The notes under the pieces are model-generated. The model did no database searches, had not been told where the DNA came from, and saw nothing but the letters and a program-made list of their open reading frames with translations. A stretch of DNA of 64,000 nt, from the NCBI RefSeq assembly GCF_963576615.1, contig NC_088711.1:36444121-36508120 (forward strand), in the 5' to 3' direction. Origin of the DNA: Watersipora subatra. Its lineage: Eukaryota > Bryozoa > Gymnolaemata > Cheilostomatida > Watersiporidae. The translations under genes and the position numbers were made by a program. Shown here piece after piece: positions 12,765-24,758 of the stretch (the stretch's first letter is position 1; each line of letters begins with the position of its first letter).

Positions 12765-13384
12765 TTAAAGGTTGACTTGCAACAAAATTCACATTACAGT
12801 TATTTGATATGAAAAGATTCACCATGTCTCACTCTGTTGTGTTGTAGGTGTAAAATATGTGGAAAGGTGATTACAAGCTCTTAAAAGCTCAAAAACGAAC
12901 AGAAAATCGCAGCCACACGAGACCGTCGTAATTTGGATTCTCTTTCCAAAACGGCTCAAATGTGACGTAGTTGTGGGAGATGGTTTCTGTTTACACTTTC
13001 ATGCAACCTTATTCGTCAAAATATTTTCACAAACATACTTCACGCATTCAATAAAACCCTGTCTATTGTTCTTACGTGTCTGTTTTATTGTCAAGTAAAA
13101 CCCCAAGTGTTTGTCATAAACTAGCGCTACGATAAGTTTTATATTGAGCTTTTTATTGGCCTTTCAATTCACATGAGAACATTGACAAGACAACAGCCAA
13201 ATTTCATGGCTACGTCATCAAAATAAAGAGATTCCAATCTACGGCGGCTTTTCGTTTTTGAGCTTTTAAGAGCTTGCAATCACATTTCCACATATGTGGC
13301 ACCTACAACACAACAGAGTAAGACATGGTGAATCTTTTGATACCAAATAACTGTAATGTGAATTTTATTGCAAGTCCATCTTTA
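12765..13384. mobile_element. Long-TIR MITE, full copy
   Basis: The left arm begins TTAAAGGTTGACTTGCAACA and its inverse, ending TTGCAAGTCCATCTTTAA, closes the element. The arms are about 150 bp, 12765-12920 and about 13230-13384. A third arm-like copy is at 34866-35020. There is no reading frame. The superfamily is undetermined. Confidence 0.8.
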
Positions 13385-16340
13385 AAAAATATTGTTCCAG
13401 TCTGAATAAAAAATTACGTTGGCACTGATTAAGTGACTGTCCAGGTGTTAATAGATAACACATATATATGGTTTTTTTTTGTTCTTTTCAAATTGTATGT
13501 TAAATCTCATCACATCTCTGTTTTATTGTAACCAATGGGATGTTGCAGTGCAAATTCTTTCACATATTATTACAAACAACTATGTGTATGTCAGTGCTAT
13601 AGACAAGGTTGTGACACATTAGAACTGCACTGTATCACTATAGTGCAGTATGTAATGATTTTGCAGTGCATTACAACATTCTAATGCGTAGTAGACATTT
13701 ACTGCTATTGCACTCCTGCTGCTAATTGTTCACTGTGATCTACTGCCCATTTATCTTCATAACGCAGATCCTAAAACCCAGCACTTCATGCATACAGCAA
13801 ATGCGCATTCTTCAAAACTTGAAACTGCATGTGTACTGTGTACTTCACCAGCACATTGGTATAAAGTTGTTACTGTGGATCAACTGCATTACTGACTTTC
13901 TAAGTGTCTCTATTGCAATTTCATTGTTACTGCACATTGCCCGAAGTTCCCAACACAATTGATTAATGTTTGAAAGTTAAAAACGGAACCAGATTATACA
14001 TACATCTTCAGCTTTGATTGCCTTCAGTAATTACCAACAACTAATTGAACTTGCAGCCTAATTCCCACATCATTTCAGAATCAGCAGTCTGGCATTATCA
14101 CCATTCTTATGAAATTTGGGTCATTGTATTGTATGCTTATTAACATTATACACTAAAACCATTATATATTCTCATTTCAAGCATATACAGCATGCTCATT
14201 GTGATCAAGTTATTTATCCACACATACTCAAGCTTACGCAGCATTAACATCTGGCAATTGTGTTGGGTCACGGTTACCTCAATAGGTAATTCTGCTGAGT
14301 TTCCATGAAAATGTGTTGTGCATGTAGATATAAAAAAATACAAAAGTTTCTACTGCAGCTAGCATTCCGAAATGCGCATTAGCAACACTGCCACTGCATC
14401 GAGCATTACATCTTGTGCCATAATCACTACTGCACCAATACTGCTTACTATGTTTTGGAAATTAGGTGTACTGTATGTATACTAGATTGTGTAATAGTAA
14501 AAGTATGCAATGTGATTATACTGCACATTGCATTTTTGCACTATGCAATATACTATAGGATTCTACATTTTAGTGTTGCATATTGCTCTACTATTGCAAC
14601 TGCATTTATATCCAAGAACAAAATTACTGTAAATGTAATGCCCACTAAATCTGGGCATGAATGGGCAGTTATGTCTTTTCCATATTGGCCACAACCCTGG
14701 CTATAGACAATAGGCCCAAGCTCAATCAAGTTTCACATGATCATTTTTCTACTATTTAACGATTCTCTGATACATGGTGGGCTTTACTTGTGGGAACAAT
14801 TTTAACAGATATCCGAGCCGATTCTACATGCGTAGGCTATACTTAGGCCAATGATCAAGCTACACGAGCTTGCGCAAAACTCAATTCAATACGCAACGTT
14901 TATCGGCACCTACAGTCTAAACATTATAGGAAAAGCAACTCACAATTACGCCATTTTTTGTTTTCCCAAATGGATTCCCAGTAAAAAACCACGACAAATG
15001 GTAATGCATTTTATAATACGACAATTTTTTATAGTTATAAAGGAAATTAATAACATGAAAACTAAAACCGCGATAACAGCTCACTTCTTGTAGCGTGAAG
15101 ATGCCTGGCTAACGAATTTAGCAGTTAGCTGCTTCCATACTCGTGATTTGGAATCTTCTTGGAAAAGCTTTACGCAAAGAATTGTAGTCCGATATACTAT
15201 GAAAAGTCAGCTTGTAAACAATTGTCAAGCTGTGAACAATTAATACATGCATACGGCTGTAAATTTCGGACTATGACGTTCGGTGTTACTATTGGTTCAA
15301 CTTGTAGCGCTGTATTTCATACAAATAGAGGACAACTATTACCGTGACATTCTAACCCACTCGTGAAAGGATTATTATGCTATACAAAAGATAGTTGTCT
15401 TCTCCAGTTGAACTCACACATTAGACTCCGAAAATACATGTAATAGTTTGTAGTCCTTGCTTAGATACGATTTTTCACTAAGACTGCTATGAACGTTAAC
15501 GAACGTGAGAACACAATTCCAACAATTTTTTAATTCTTCACTTTTTTTACTCTTTTAACGTAAACATTTTTCTAAGATCTCAGTTTTCTCATAATTCTCA
15601 TTCAGAAGGATTGATAAAATTGACATGCATGAATAAAAAGGGTATATGTGCTTTTTTTCTGGCTAGTGTCAAGGGTTTGATTAATACATGTATCTGTAAC
15701 ATATGATGGTTCAAGTTGTTCAGCACACTGAGCACAACAGCATAAGCACAGCACAAATTTTCTTCTTTCTGATGGTAATTGAAAACCTGTGTTTTTTTAT
15801 TTTTATAAAGCTAACATGACCCACCAATCTGAACATAAAACGCAAGGCCTGATTTTGAACTTTTTTTTAACTTTTAACTTTTTTAATTTGAATTTGTTTT
15901 TTAACACGCTTCTTTGATAGGAATCTCATAATTGAGAAGCAAAATCAATACAAAATTTAATAACAGACAAGTATGTTACTTTCCTTGTTTTGGTATCTAA
16001 AGTTTTTAAAACTCTGTGAAGCATAGCTAAATATTTGTTGGCTTTATGAACAACAGCATCAATATGAAAGTCCCATTATAAGAGAATTGAGGATCTGCTA
16101 AATGTTTACCTTCAACTTTAATAAAAAACACTAAGAGGCATTAAAGTTTTTTGCTATTTATCAACAAAAATCACTAAGCTTTTTAAAATATTGTTGCAAC
16201 ATATTACAATCAGTGTAGTAAACCAAAGCGTCATCTGTTAACAAACAACACATTGAAGAAACTCGTGATAGTAACTTATTTATGTATAAAAAGAACACAG
16301 TGGCTTAGGAACATATCTCTGAAGAAACCCTCAGGGATCA
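13385..16340. other. Non-coding AT-rich region
   Basis: I see no supported exon, tandem array or transposon end. If the plus-strand gene ending at 20554 has upstream exons nearby, they could lie here, but none could be fixed. Confidence 0.3.
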
Positions 16341-16344
16341 TTTC

Positions 16345-16620
16345 TTGGCAAAAATAGAGGATACTGTTTTAGTATGTGTATATTTGTTGTATTTGATTAC
16401 AGAGGCTGTACCTATAAAAACAACATTTTACAGGTAAAATCTTTACAGGATATATCTCGTTTAATATTAATCTTATTCATATATATAGATATACGTGTAT
16501 ATCTATATATATGAATAGGATTAATATTAAAAGGGATATATCCTGTAAAGATTTTACCTGTAGAAAATCCCGGTTTTACCCAATGATTGATTAGTTTTTA
16601 AATGTTGTTCTTATAGAATA
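16345..16620. mobile_element. Interspersed element with a 65-bp-arm palindrome
   Basis: Segment 16345-16425 (AGAGGATACTGTTTTAGTAT and onward) is repeated in inverse orientation at 21770-21835. Bases 16431-16495 and 16496-16560 form a near-perfect palindrome beginning CAGGTAAAATCTTTACAGGA. The right flank GATTAGTTTTTAAATGTTGT also recurs at about 21744. It is an unclassified non-autonomous element. Confidence 0.55.
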
Positions 16621-16633
16621 AATAAAAATAAAG

Positions 16634-16682
16634 ATTGCTCATATATATATAATATATATTTATAATATATATATGAGCAATA
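16634..16682. repeat. AT-rich palindrome
   Basis: ATTGCTCATATATATATAAT and its inverse meet near 16658. Confidence 0.8.
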
Positions 16683-17083
16683 TCATATACCTACATCTAT
16701 GTAATCTATGTCTATATGAAAAATTCTACATCATATGCAGACCTGAAACCGCTACTTTGAACAAAAGGTGTGAGCTTGTGTCAACACGTAGACATGCTGG
16801 CAGATTCCTTACGAGTAATTTTAAAACTTAGCTTTTAACACATAAATTGTTAAGCTTTGTCCCATTACTTTGTACATCATCGCATCGCTTGCTAAATATA
16901 ATCCTGCTTATTAGTAATGCTTTCAGGTATTTTAACAGCTATGCTTTTATTCCACCTATTAATAATATATACACCACAATTTTAGTGTTAGCACTTTTAT
17001 CTAATGATTATTGCTTTGCAATATGAAATTATTAGTAATAAAATTGTTTTAAACTAAACTTAAACCTTCATCTTACCCAATTT

Positions 17084-17090
17084 TTTATAA

Positions 17091-17123
<33 letters not shown>

Positions 17124-17570
17124 AATATATATATTATAAACTAGCTGTGCCACCTGGCGTTGCCCGTGTAATAGAAGAGTCTTTGGACAGAAACACGATT
17201 TGTATTTAACATATAACAACATTTGCCATTCTAACTTTCAAACTACATATCATGAGAGAAGTGTGTCTTGTAGTTGAAATAAATTAAGAGAAAAATAAAA
17301 AGAACTGTAAAGGTTTTAAAACTAGCTAGTAGTCTGGCAAATTGCCAATGGAAAACTCCACTAAGCTAGTTAATAAGGTTAGGCTTCCAAGGATGGTAAG
17401 CCATGACTTACCATTCTGCATTGTTGTCTGCATTGTTGTCCAGCTCAGCTGTTCTAGTAATAGCTATAGCCGGAAAATCAACAGACAGATATACGACATA
17501 CAGACGGACTTTGAGAAATATATATATAGAAGATATAAGATATATATATATGAGCGATCTTTATTGTGGT
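17084..17570 (+). mobile_element. Microsatellite and SINE-tail-like sequence
   Basis: An (AT)n tract at 17084-17138 is followed by CTAGCTGTGCCACCTGGCGT and TGCCCGTGTAATA. This motif recurs in related form at 46907, 56291 and 58080, so it is part of a dispersed element, probably a tRNA-related SINE or its partner. The ends are not defined. Confidence 0.4.
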
Positions 17571-17895
17571 AATAAATAGACATACTTAACAACATGGTTT
17601 CCACAAGGTACCACAGCAACTAAACTAACTAAGAAGCAGTGTACAAAAAAAGGAACAAGACAAAAAAAATTATAGTTTAACTTAAACTAATGAATATTCT
17701 AACTAATATAATAATGTTGGAACTAAACGCGTAAAATATGTAAAAAGCAAGCTTGAAGATTGATATGAGTGTTTAAACTAAAAGTGGACAAATAAAAGCT
17801 CTGTGAAAACAGTTATGCATATCTATGACAACAAAGTTTTAGCTACGAAAACAACATATAATATACTGAAAATTCTCCTGTCATACAGCCCACGA

Positions 17896-18623
17896 CCAAA
17901 GTGACATTGGAAAAAAGAAAGGGTACTGATGGTTGAGAAATGCAATATTAGCAGTCAAATGGCACTGCAGTGCAATAGGATAACTGCAATGGTAGCTGTA
18001 ATGTACTGGGTGTGGGTGTTATTCTATACAACAAACAGCAATAATGAAAGGAAAAGATTATATATTTATATCTCTCCCTCTGCAATAAGAGAATTGCAAT
18101 ATTGGCCAATATTAGAAGTAAAATGCACTGATAATATTAGAATAATCAATATTATTAATATGTTAATAATAGAAAACCAATGCACAATTTTGTTTCCATT
18201 TCAAAACGTCATAGCTAACAATATCAAGAAGTTGTGATATTTACATAGATTTTTAGAAAATCTATTTAAAAAAGTGTTTGGTCATGACAAACAGCAATAA
18301 TGAAAGGAAAAGATGTTTATATCTCTCCCCCTGCAATAGGAGAAATGCAATATTAGAAGTAAAATGCACTGATATTATTAGAATAACCAACATTAATAAT
18401 ATAGTAATACAGTAATAATAGAAAGCCAATGCAATGCAGGGGGAGAGATATAAACATATAATATTTTCCTTTCATTATTGCTGTTTGTTGTATATAATAA
18501 CACCCACACCCAGTACATTACAGCTATCATTGCAGTTATCCTATTGCACTGCAGTGCCATTTGACTGCTAATATTGCATTTCTCAACCATCAGTACCCTT
18601 TCTTTTTTCCAATATCACTTTGG
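17896..18623. mobile_element. Fold-back element with about 190-bp inverted arms
   Basis: The arm at 17896-18086 (starting CCAAAGTGACATTGG) is repeated in inverse at about 18431-18623. The central 345 bp also contains a shortened direct copy of part of the arm near 18285-18350. Reading frames in the two arms give the same peptide start (MVEKCNISSQMALQ), confirming the symmetry; these are not genes. Confidence 0.85.
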
Positions 18624-19141
18624 CTTGGCAGGTTTTAATTACGATTTTCGGGCAAATTAATCTGTCTATTTGTGTATAATCCGATCAGATGGGTAAGGTT
18701 TTGGAATATGTCGACAATTTTAAAAGACTTGGTAACATATTTAAATATGTTCTTATGTGTTTTGTATCGTTATTTTTTTTAAACGACTCTACACAAAAAT
18801 GGTTAAATTTGTTGATGAGATTTTGGTAGAAGGGTTTGCGACGTTGTTGATTAATAATTTTCGTGAGTTGTGTGCACATGCATTTATCATAAAACTCTCA
18901 AACATTCGCTCTGCTCGTTTGGTCGTGGGAAAAGTGTTAAAATAGGTAAGGCTAGATGGTGCATGCTATTATTGGTCAAAGGATACTAGATGTAGTTTGA
19001 GTTTTGTTTTAAAAAATTGCAGAGGAAGAGTTCTTAAATGATTGCAGAGGCTATTAAATGAATTTAGCAGGTTACTGTTGAGTTTGTTGTGGTTTATGGC
19101 ACTAGGTAATTTAAATCTGGTCCTGGTTTTGTGATCAAGAT

Positions 19142-19156
19142 ATGATATATATATAT

Positions 19157-19220
<64 letters not shown>
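19142..19220. repeat. (TA)n microsatellite, 5' flank of LINE
   Basis: An alternating AT tract, interrupted once near 19160, directly abuts the LINE fragment at 19221. Confidence 0.95.
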
Positions 19221-19223
<3 letters not shown>

Positions 19224-19262
19224 TTGCCTTGTTGGGAGCAAGTGCTCCCAACAAGGCAACTC
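19221..19262. repeat. Perfect 20-bp inverted repeat at LINE 5' junction
   Basis: GAGTTGCCTTGTTGGGAGCA at 19221-19240 is exactly complementary to 19243-19262, with spacer AG. The right arm belongs to the element's coding sequence, so the left arm looks like a fold-back copy made at insertion. Confidence 0.95.
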
Positions 19263-19945
19263 CAAACGAAAATCTATCACACTAGAGATGATCCTAGATG
19301 CAGACTGTGCAAAGATGCACCTGAGACCATCCAACACATCATCAGTGGATGCAAGCAGCTAGCAGGGAACGCATACACTGAGCGGCATAATCATGTCACA
19401 GGTGTTGTGTATAGAAGTCTATGTGATGAGTATGGCCTTAATAAATCACAACACTGGTGGGAAGCTCCTGGTAAGGTCAATGAAAATGACCGGGCTAAGA
19501 TCCTCTGGGACTTCTACATCCAAACTGACAAGCATGTCCTGGCAAACCAACCAGATATAGTGGTGGTAGACAAGGAGAACAAGAGGGCTACTATAATAGA
19601 TATAGCAGTACCCAATGACTACAATATAGCCAGCAAAGAAAAAGAAAAGGAAGAGAAATATCTCCCTCTTGGAGAAGAAATTGAAAAATGCTGGAATGTA
19701 AGAACAACTGTAATCCCAGTAGTCAATGGGGCACTGGGCGCAATAACACCAGCGCATGAAATTTGGCTTGCCCAAATACCAACAGCAATCAACTCAGGTG
19801 AGTTGCAGAAAAGTGCGCTATTGGGAACAGCTAAGATCTTGAGGCGAGTGCTCAAACTCCCAGGTCTCTGGTAGGAGACCCGAGTTAGAGCAGAATTTAC
19901 CACCCAAGCGGGGGTATCCGGGGTGAGGAAACAATTTTTTTTAAA
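19221..19945 (+). mobile_element. 5'-truncated LINE with CCHC knuckle and restriction-like endonuclease (R2/R4/NeSL-type)
   Basis: The frame from about 19221 to a stop at 19872-19874 encodes the C-terminal end of a non-LTR retrotransposon polyprotein. It contains a zinc knuckle C-x2-C-x8-H-x4-C (CRLCKDAPETIQHIISGC) and, about 70 residues later, PDIVVVDKENKRATIIDIAV. The latter fits the PD...D core of the restriction-like endonuclease found after the reverse transcriptase in R2, R4/Dong and NeSL-type elements. The conserved tail VIPVVNGALGAI follows. The reverse transcriptase itself is missing. The 3' UTR contains CCCGAGTTAGAGCAG and ends in a T-rich/(TA)n tract. The first 42 bases form a perfect hairpin. 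The frame is intact, so the insertion may be fairly young, but this fragment cannot move by itself. Confidence 0.88.
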
Positions 19946-19949
19946 TTTA

Positions 19950-19970
19950 TATATATATATATATATATAC
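19950..19970. repeat. (TA)n microsatellite, 3' flank of LINE
   Basis: The alternating AT tract resumes after the LINE 3' UTR, so the LINE sits inside or beside a (TA)n locus. Confidence 0.9.
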
Positions 19971-20304
19971 ATACATGATATATGATGCTCAAAATTATCA
20001 AACAATTAGGACTCCAACATTTTGCAGATGATTGCATTCATGCTAATGTTGTGGGCAAGTGTTGAATCGCTGCAAAGAAAATGACAGCACAGTTGACCTG
20101 AATAAGATGGATGACCAGCGAAGACTGAAAGGATGAAAGCATGAAAGGAACTCATGCTAGTAAAACTATATTCTAACTTTTAACACCAACTGTAATACTG
20201 TCAGTATATATTTTTATGTTATATTCCAGCTATCTTCTATAATGAAATTCATTCAAGATACCAAATATTTCCAACAAATTTATATTGTTTAATGATTGTT
20301 ACAG

Positions 20305-20554
20305 GTACTCAATAACATTTGAACCATATCTAGAGAATGTACAGATAATAGTACATGGTCCTTCAGTATACACCTATGCAGGAAGTCCAGCTTTTCAGGA
20401 AGGAAATAATAGCTTTAAATGTAGGAATGAATTTTACACAGATGCAACTGAAGGAGAATCAGAACTAGTTATCATAACTGATGGTTGTAATGAGGATGGT
20501 ACAGAACATTTCCTCAAACCAGTTAGGTTTACAGCCTACAGAACTGGCGGTTAG
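20305..20554 (+). CDS. Probable terminal coding exon of an unidentified plus-strand gene
   Basis: An acceptor-like TTGTTACAG precedes 20305. The frame starts with one base of a split codon and runs 83 codons including the stop (20552-20554): YSITFEPYLENVQIIVHG, then a segment with NNSFKCRNEFYTD and ESELVIITDGCNEDG, ending FTAYRTGG. Composition is balanced and not repeat-like, with alternating hydrophobic strands typical of a beta-sandwich. A polyadenylation signal AATAAA lies at 20851-20856. I do not recognise the family. Upstream exons were not found; the LINE at 19221 and other transposons lie in the region where they would be expected. It could also be a decayed or retroposed fragment. Confidence 0.45.
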
Positions 20555-20850
20555 ATCTGCAACTAAACTAAATACTTTGTCACTTTATCTTTCGGCCGTC
20601 CAAGTGATAAAGTTGTGATATTCAAATGTATTTATACTCTTTATACAAAGTCACCTCCAAAGCTGTAAGCATCTCCTCAACATGTTTGAAGATATATAAC
20701 TTACTTCATAAACAATTGCAACTGTAGTAGTTATTCAGAATACTTTTTAGAAATTTAGAATAGAATGTTATATAATACTATTTATTCTTATGGTAATTCC
20801 CTCTTCACCACAAAAATATTTCTTGTGCATTTATCTTTAGCACCAGTTTT

Positions 20851-20856
20851 AATAAA
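20851..20856 (+). promoter_or_regulatory. Candidate polyadenylation signal of the plus-strand exon
   Basis: AATAAA about 300 bp after the stop at 20554. Confidence 0.4.
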
Positions 20857-20879
20857 AGGCTAATAATACAATATTTTGC

Positions 20880-23800
20880 TACATTTATTACAATTTTTTA
20901 AATTGAGTTATTTATTTTATATTTCTATTAGAGTACTTAGGTATATCTTTGTCGCAAAAATGAAAGCTTTGCAACCTGAAATATTTCATCTGTAGCTGCT
21001 TATCAAAAGTCCTGTGTTAACTGTATGGCAGTGAAAGGAGACAAACATATTGAGTGTTCTTTTGAATGAAGCCTGAATGGATTTCTCTGCTTTGCTGAAT
21101 GGCACAGACCAGCCATCAGATAGAGTAAATCTTCAAATCATTTTACGTTTGAATAAACGAAGAGCTTAACATTTTAGAATATAATAAACAATCCAGAGAA
21201 TGTATCAAAACCATGACCACAGAGTAGTAGATGCTGTGAAGGCTCTTTTATTCAATTGTTTGCAAGACGACACAATTTAAAACGCAGTTAACATTATGAT
21301 ATGGCCCAGAAGCTCATTGTTGAATGCCAAAGGGAAAATAATCATACAATGGCTCAAATGCTCCTAGAAACACATTTCAACCCTCCTGTAGCTGCCTTTC
21401 ATTCATTATACCTTTTCCTCGCCGCGCATTGATGAAGTGAAGTCCTTGCAAAGCCGCCACCTGTTCATAATACTCATTCAAACCCCTGCATATTATACAC
21501 ATTTGAAATTCAATTTGTACAATTATTACGATATTATTGAATACAATTCACTAATATCATTAACTGCATGCACCGTTGTACATCACCATATGCATATGTA
21601 ATTAGGTTTATGCATTACTGTGATTTGTTTGTTTTTCTTATTTGTTGATATTTGGTTGATATTTTGCTGATGTTCATTTTTCTTTTTCTTCCTTTTGCTG
21701 CATAAATTACCTGTAAAGAATTACAACTCTATGCAATGATCAATTAGTTTTTAAATGTTGTTTTTTATAGGTGCAGCCTCTGTAACTAATTACAGCAAAT
21801 CTACACATACTAAAACAGTATCCTCTATTTTCAGCGTCATCCGGCCCTTTGATATCATTTGGTTTAGCTGAATCAGCTCTTTTGTCTTATCTGAACCCAT
21901 ATTCAGTAATAATACATGTAACACCAGTCAACTCTTCAACCTGCTGCAACCTTGACCCTAATACTGGTTTGCCCACATATGAACTAATAGTATTCAGCTA
22001 TTGTGAGTTGGCTGAAATGTAGACATTTTATCCTTTCTGTCTCAGAAATATAACGAAATTTGTGCTGTTCAAAGGCCAGACTCCTTGGTCAGGTTGAATG
22101 GTGTTGAGTGCTAATTTCAAAATTAGTTCTATCTGTTTTATCGTTTAGCATCCTCCGGCGAGTTTCATTGAAATCTCTGCTTTTTAAGCGATCAAGATAG
22201 GTGCAGGTCCAATAAATTATTACTACATAATTTGTGGAGTTGTTTTCCCATGCTGTAATTCTATTGTGACGTGTGGTAAGTTTGTCTTCTTTAGCATACA
22301 GTATTTTTCAGTTTGAAAGATGTCTGTACAGGAGTTTAGCATCTTAAGAATGTGTATGACCATTTGAAGTTCTTAGGTCAACAATATTTATTTTTGACTG
22401 GTTATACAAACATTTTGGCAATTTTTCTAGTGCATAGCATCTGTTCCATTTAGCATCTTTGACTTCCATTTCAGCTGGGAATTTCATGCAAATAACCAAA
22501 ACTTTCTACCAAGCGAACCACTAATAAATTTCAATTCGTTGCTTCAATATAATGGCAAGGAAGGAATAGTAGCTTGTGTCTGTATGCATTGAGTTTAGTT
22601 TAAATTGCAATTATATTTGCTGTTATTTTTTGGCACCATGTTTAACCATAGAAAAACATTGTATTTCACAAAAACCCGTGAATCCTTCAACTGTTGTGTT
22701 TGTTAAAATTGGTCTATTGACACATTTTAACAGTCCTCCAGAACATTAGCTATAAAAGTAATATGAAAATCAATCTAGCATCTGGGCAAATAAATATTGA
22801 AAGGGCAGCCTTGGCAGACTCTCGTAAGATTTTGTCCCAACACTCAGCAACCCAGGCTTTGATAGACAATGCCACTTCACAAGAGCCCTACAAACCAAGC
22901 CTACATAGATTGAAGCAGGTAAACTCACTGTCAGGCGCTATGTTAAAAAATTAAGGCATTGAACACCTTTTGCAGATATATGGTTCAGTAGAACATGATG
23001 ATCGTGATCAGGAGCAAAGATTTTAAGTACTTACAATGCAGGCTCCGAATTACATTGCAATTAGTTAATTTCATGTTAAATCATTTAATCTTGTGTAGGA
23101 GTTGTATGTCATATGATGTGTGACAGCATCCCCTCTCACAATACAAGACTATATAACAGAAAATTAAAACTATTAAGAATAATTGTGTAATATCTGTGAT
23201 CATCAAATTCTGTCCGTGTGCCGGCACTATCGCAGCGTGATGACTGCAAGCGCACCGATTAACCTAGTTAAGGTCTCATCACTACCTACATTTTAGGTAG
23301 TGATGCAATAGTTTTAGAAAGGTAGACAATGATTTGGTTTCATTCAAGCCCTCTTGTAGAGGTTAGCATACTTTCCAAGCTGGTCTGACTATTTACATTT
23401 GTGACATTTTTCTCTGCCTAACATAGATAATAAAAGTTATTGTTTACACTCTCCTGGACAAATGACAGAGGTACATTTTAATCAACCATTAATATATTTT
23501 GTTTTTGCTAATCCTAGTTATAAACTAACATTGTTGCTATTTTGTTAGTATAAAACGATGTACTATTTTATTAATTAATTTTATTTCTGGCTCTGCATTA
23601 CTGTACACTTGTCTTTTTAGGTATTGTAATTTCACGGTTTAGTTAACAGGAGGTTCACTACTCCAAACTATCAGTCAATAAATGAGAATATCATTCATTG
23701 CAACGTCTTAACATCAGTTGGAACCTTCATTGCATTATTATAGCCGGGAGAGACGTTGCAAATAGGCCAAGGAAAAATATTGTGAGGACTGGTAAATCCT

Positions 23801-24030
23801 AATGGAACCATTTACCGGTATATTACGATCTCCTAATCTCTAAAATCTTTAGGATGATGATCAGATATCGCTAATCACTATCAAGATTGATCAGCATTTG
23901 ATCAAATATTTCTGTAAGAAAAAAATGGGGAGGTGAGAGAAAGTGGGTGGAAGCTAGGTGGGAGGACATGAAAAAGGAGAAAAGAAAAAATTAGGGAAGA
24001 AGAAGGCAGAAAAAGGAAGGAGCGAAAAAG
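20880..24030. other. Intergenic region between convergent genes
   Basis: It separates the plus-strand exon at 20.3-20.5 kb from the 3' end of twisted gastrulation. It contains an inverse partial copy (21740-21835) of the element at 16345 and a short hairpin, CATCACTACCT with its inverse, at 23278-23305. No exon is supported. Confidence 0.4.
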
Positions 24031-24037
24031 AAACGCA

Positions 24038-24043
24038 TTTATT
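24038..24043 (-). promoter_or_regulatory. Candidate polyadenylation signal of twisted gastrulation
   Basis: TTTATT on the plus strand is AATAAA on the minus strand, about 600 bp after the stop codon at 24642. Confidence 0.35.
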
Positions 24044-24321
24044 TTATAAGCGGTTGTGGCAGTAAAGTATGACCTTTTCTCTATGTTCTCAACAAATGAA
24101 CTAACTATAATGTTTTCTCATTTGTCTATTAGGTATACACAAAGACGTAGAGATAGTTGAAAAGAAATTATGTAAAGGAGTAGCTACATCAAAGCACTGC
24201 GGTGCGGTATAAAATGATATGTACAGAGCGATATTTGCAAAAAAATTAAGCAATGGAATCAGTACACAAATAAATGAAAATCGGTGAGCTAGAAAGACAG
24301 CCAATACTAGTAGCAGTTTCA

Positions 24322-24417
24322 AACATGGCTTCATACAACTAACCAATAGGAAGACATGCTTCGTACAACTAACCAATAGGAAGACATGGCTTCGGTACAA
24401 CTATCCAATAGGAAGAC
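24322..24417. repeat. Three tandem copies of a 30-34-bp unit with CCAAT
   Basis: Each copy carries ACAACTAACCAATAGGAAGA or a close variant, giving three CCAAT pentamers in about 95 bp. It lies within the likely 3' UTR of twisted gastrulation. Confidence 0.8.
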
Positions 24418-24641
24418 ATAGGTCCAGCAGTTTATACAGTGATATGAGCAGTTGTTAAAAATTATTTTAGGTTAAGCTAATAAAATCGCCAATATACCAA
24501 CATTTGTTCATGATAGCTATTCTGGAGTTATAATGAAACACCCTAAGGAATGGAATAACAAGCCACACAGACACTCTGAACACATTAAAATCGGTGATAA
24601 GAATTATCTAGAATAAGTGTAAAGAAGTGTTGCAGGACAGC

Positions 24642-24758
24642 CTATAACTCATCGTCAGGTATGTTGTCCAAGTCTTCAAAATCATCAGAGCATCGCTCAC
24701 ACAAGGCCTCATTCCTGCCGTAGTCTATGCACTTGTCTCCTATACACTCACAACAGCC
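24642..24758 (-). CDS. TWSG1: TWSG1 exon 4: C-terminal Cys-rich domain, part 2, and acidic tail
   Basis: Acceptor ATTTGTAG. It encodes GCCECIGDKCIDYGRNEALC, then ERC and a 14-residue acidic tail (DDFEDLDNIPDDEL after SER) to the stop at 24642-24644. Compared with the vertebrate FHNACCEC junction, one residue is inserted at the exon 3/4 boundary. Confidence 0.95.
   Translation of the reverse strand, partial: GCCECIGDKCIDYGRNEALCERCSDDFEDLDNIPDDEL

Noticed and set aside
17929-18590. Two frames both starting MVEKCNISSQMALQ on opposite strands
   Set aside because: They are the two inverted arms of a fold-back element; the match reflects symmetry, not a gene pair.
19446-20005. Minus-strand frames of 109 and 128 codons
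   Set aside because: They are antisense shadows of the LINE coding sequence and its 3' UTR.
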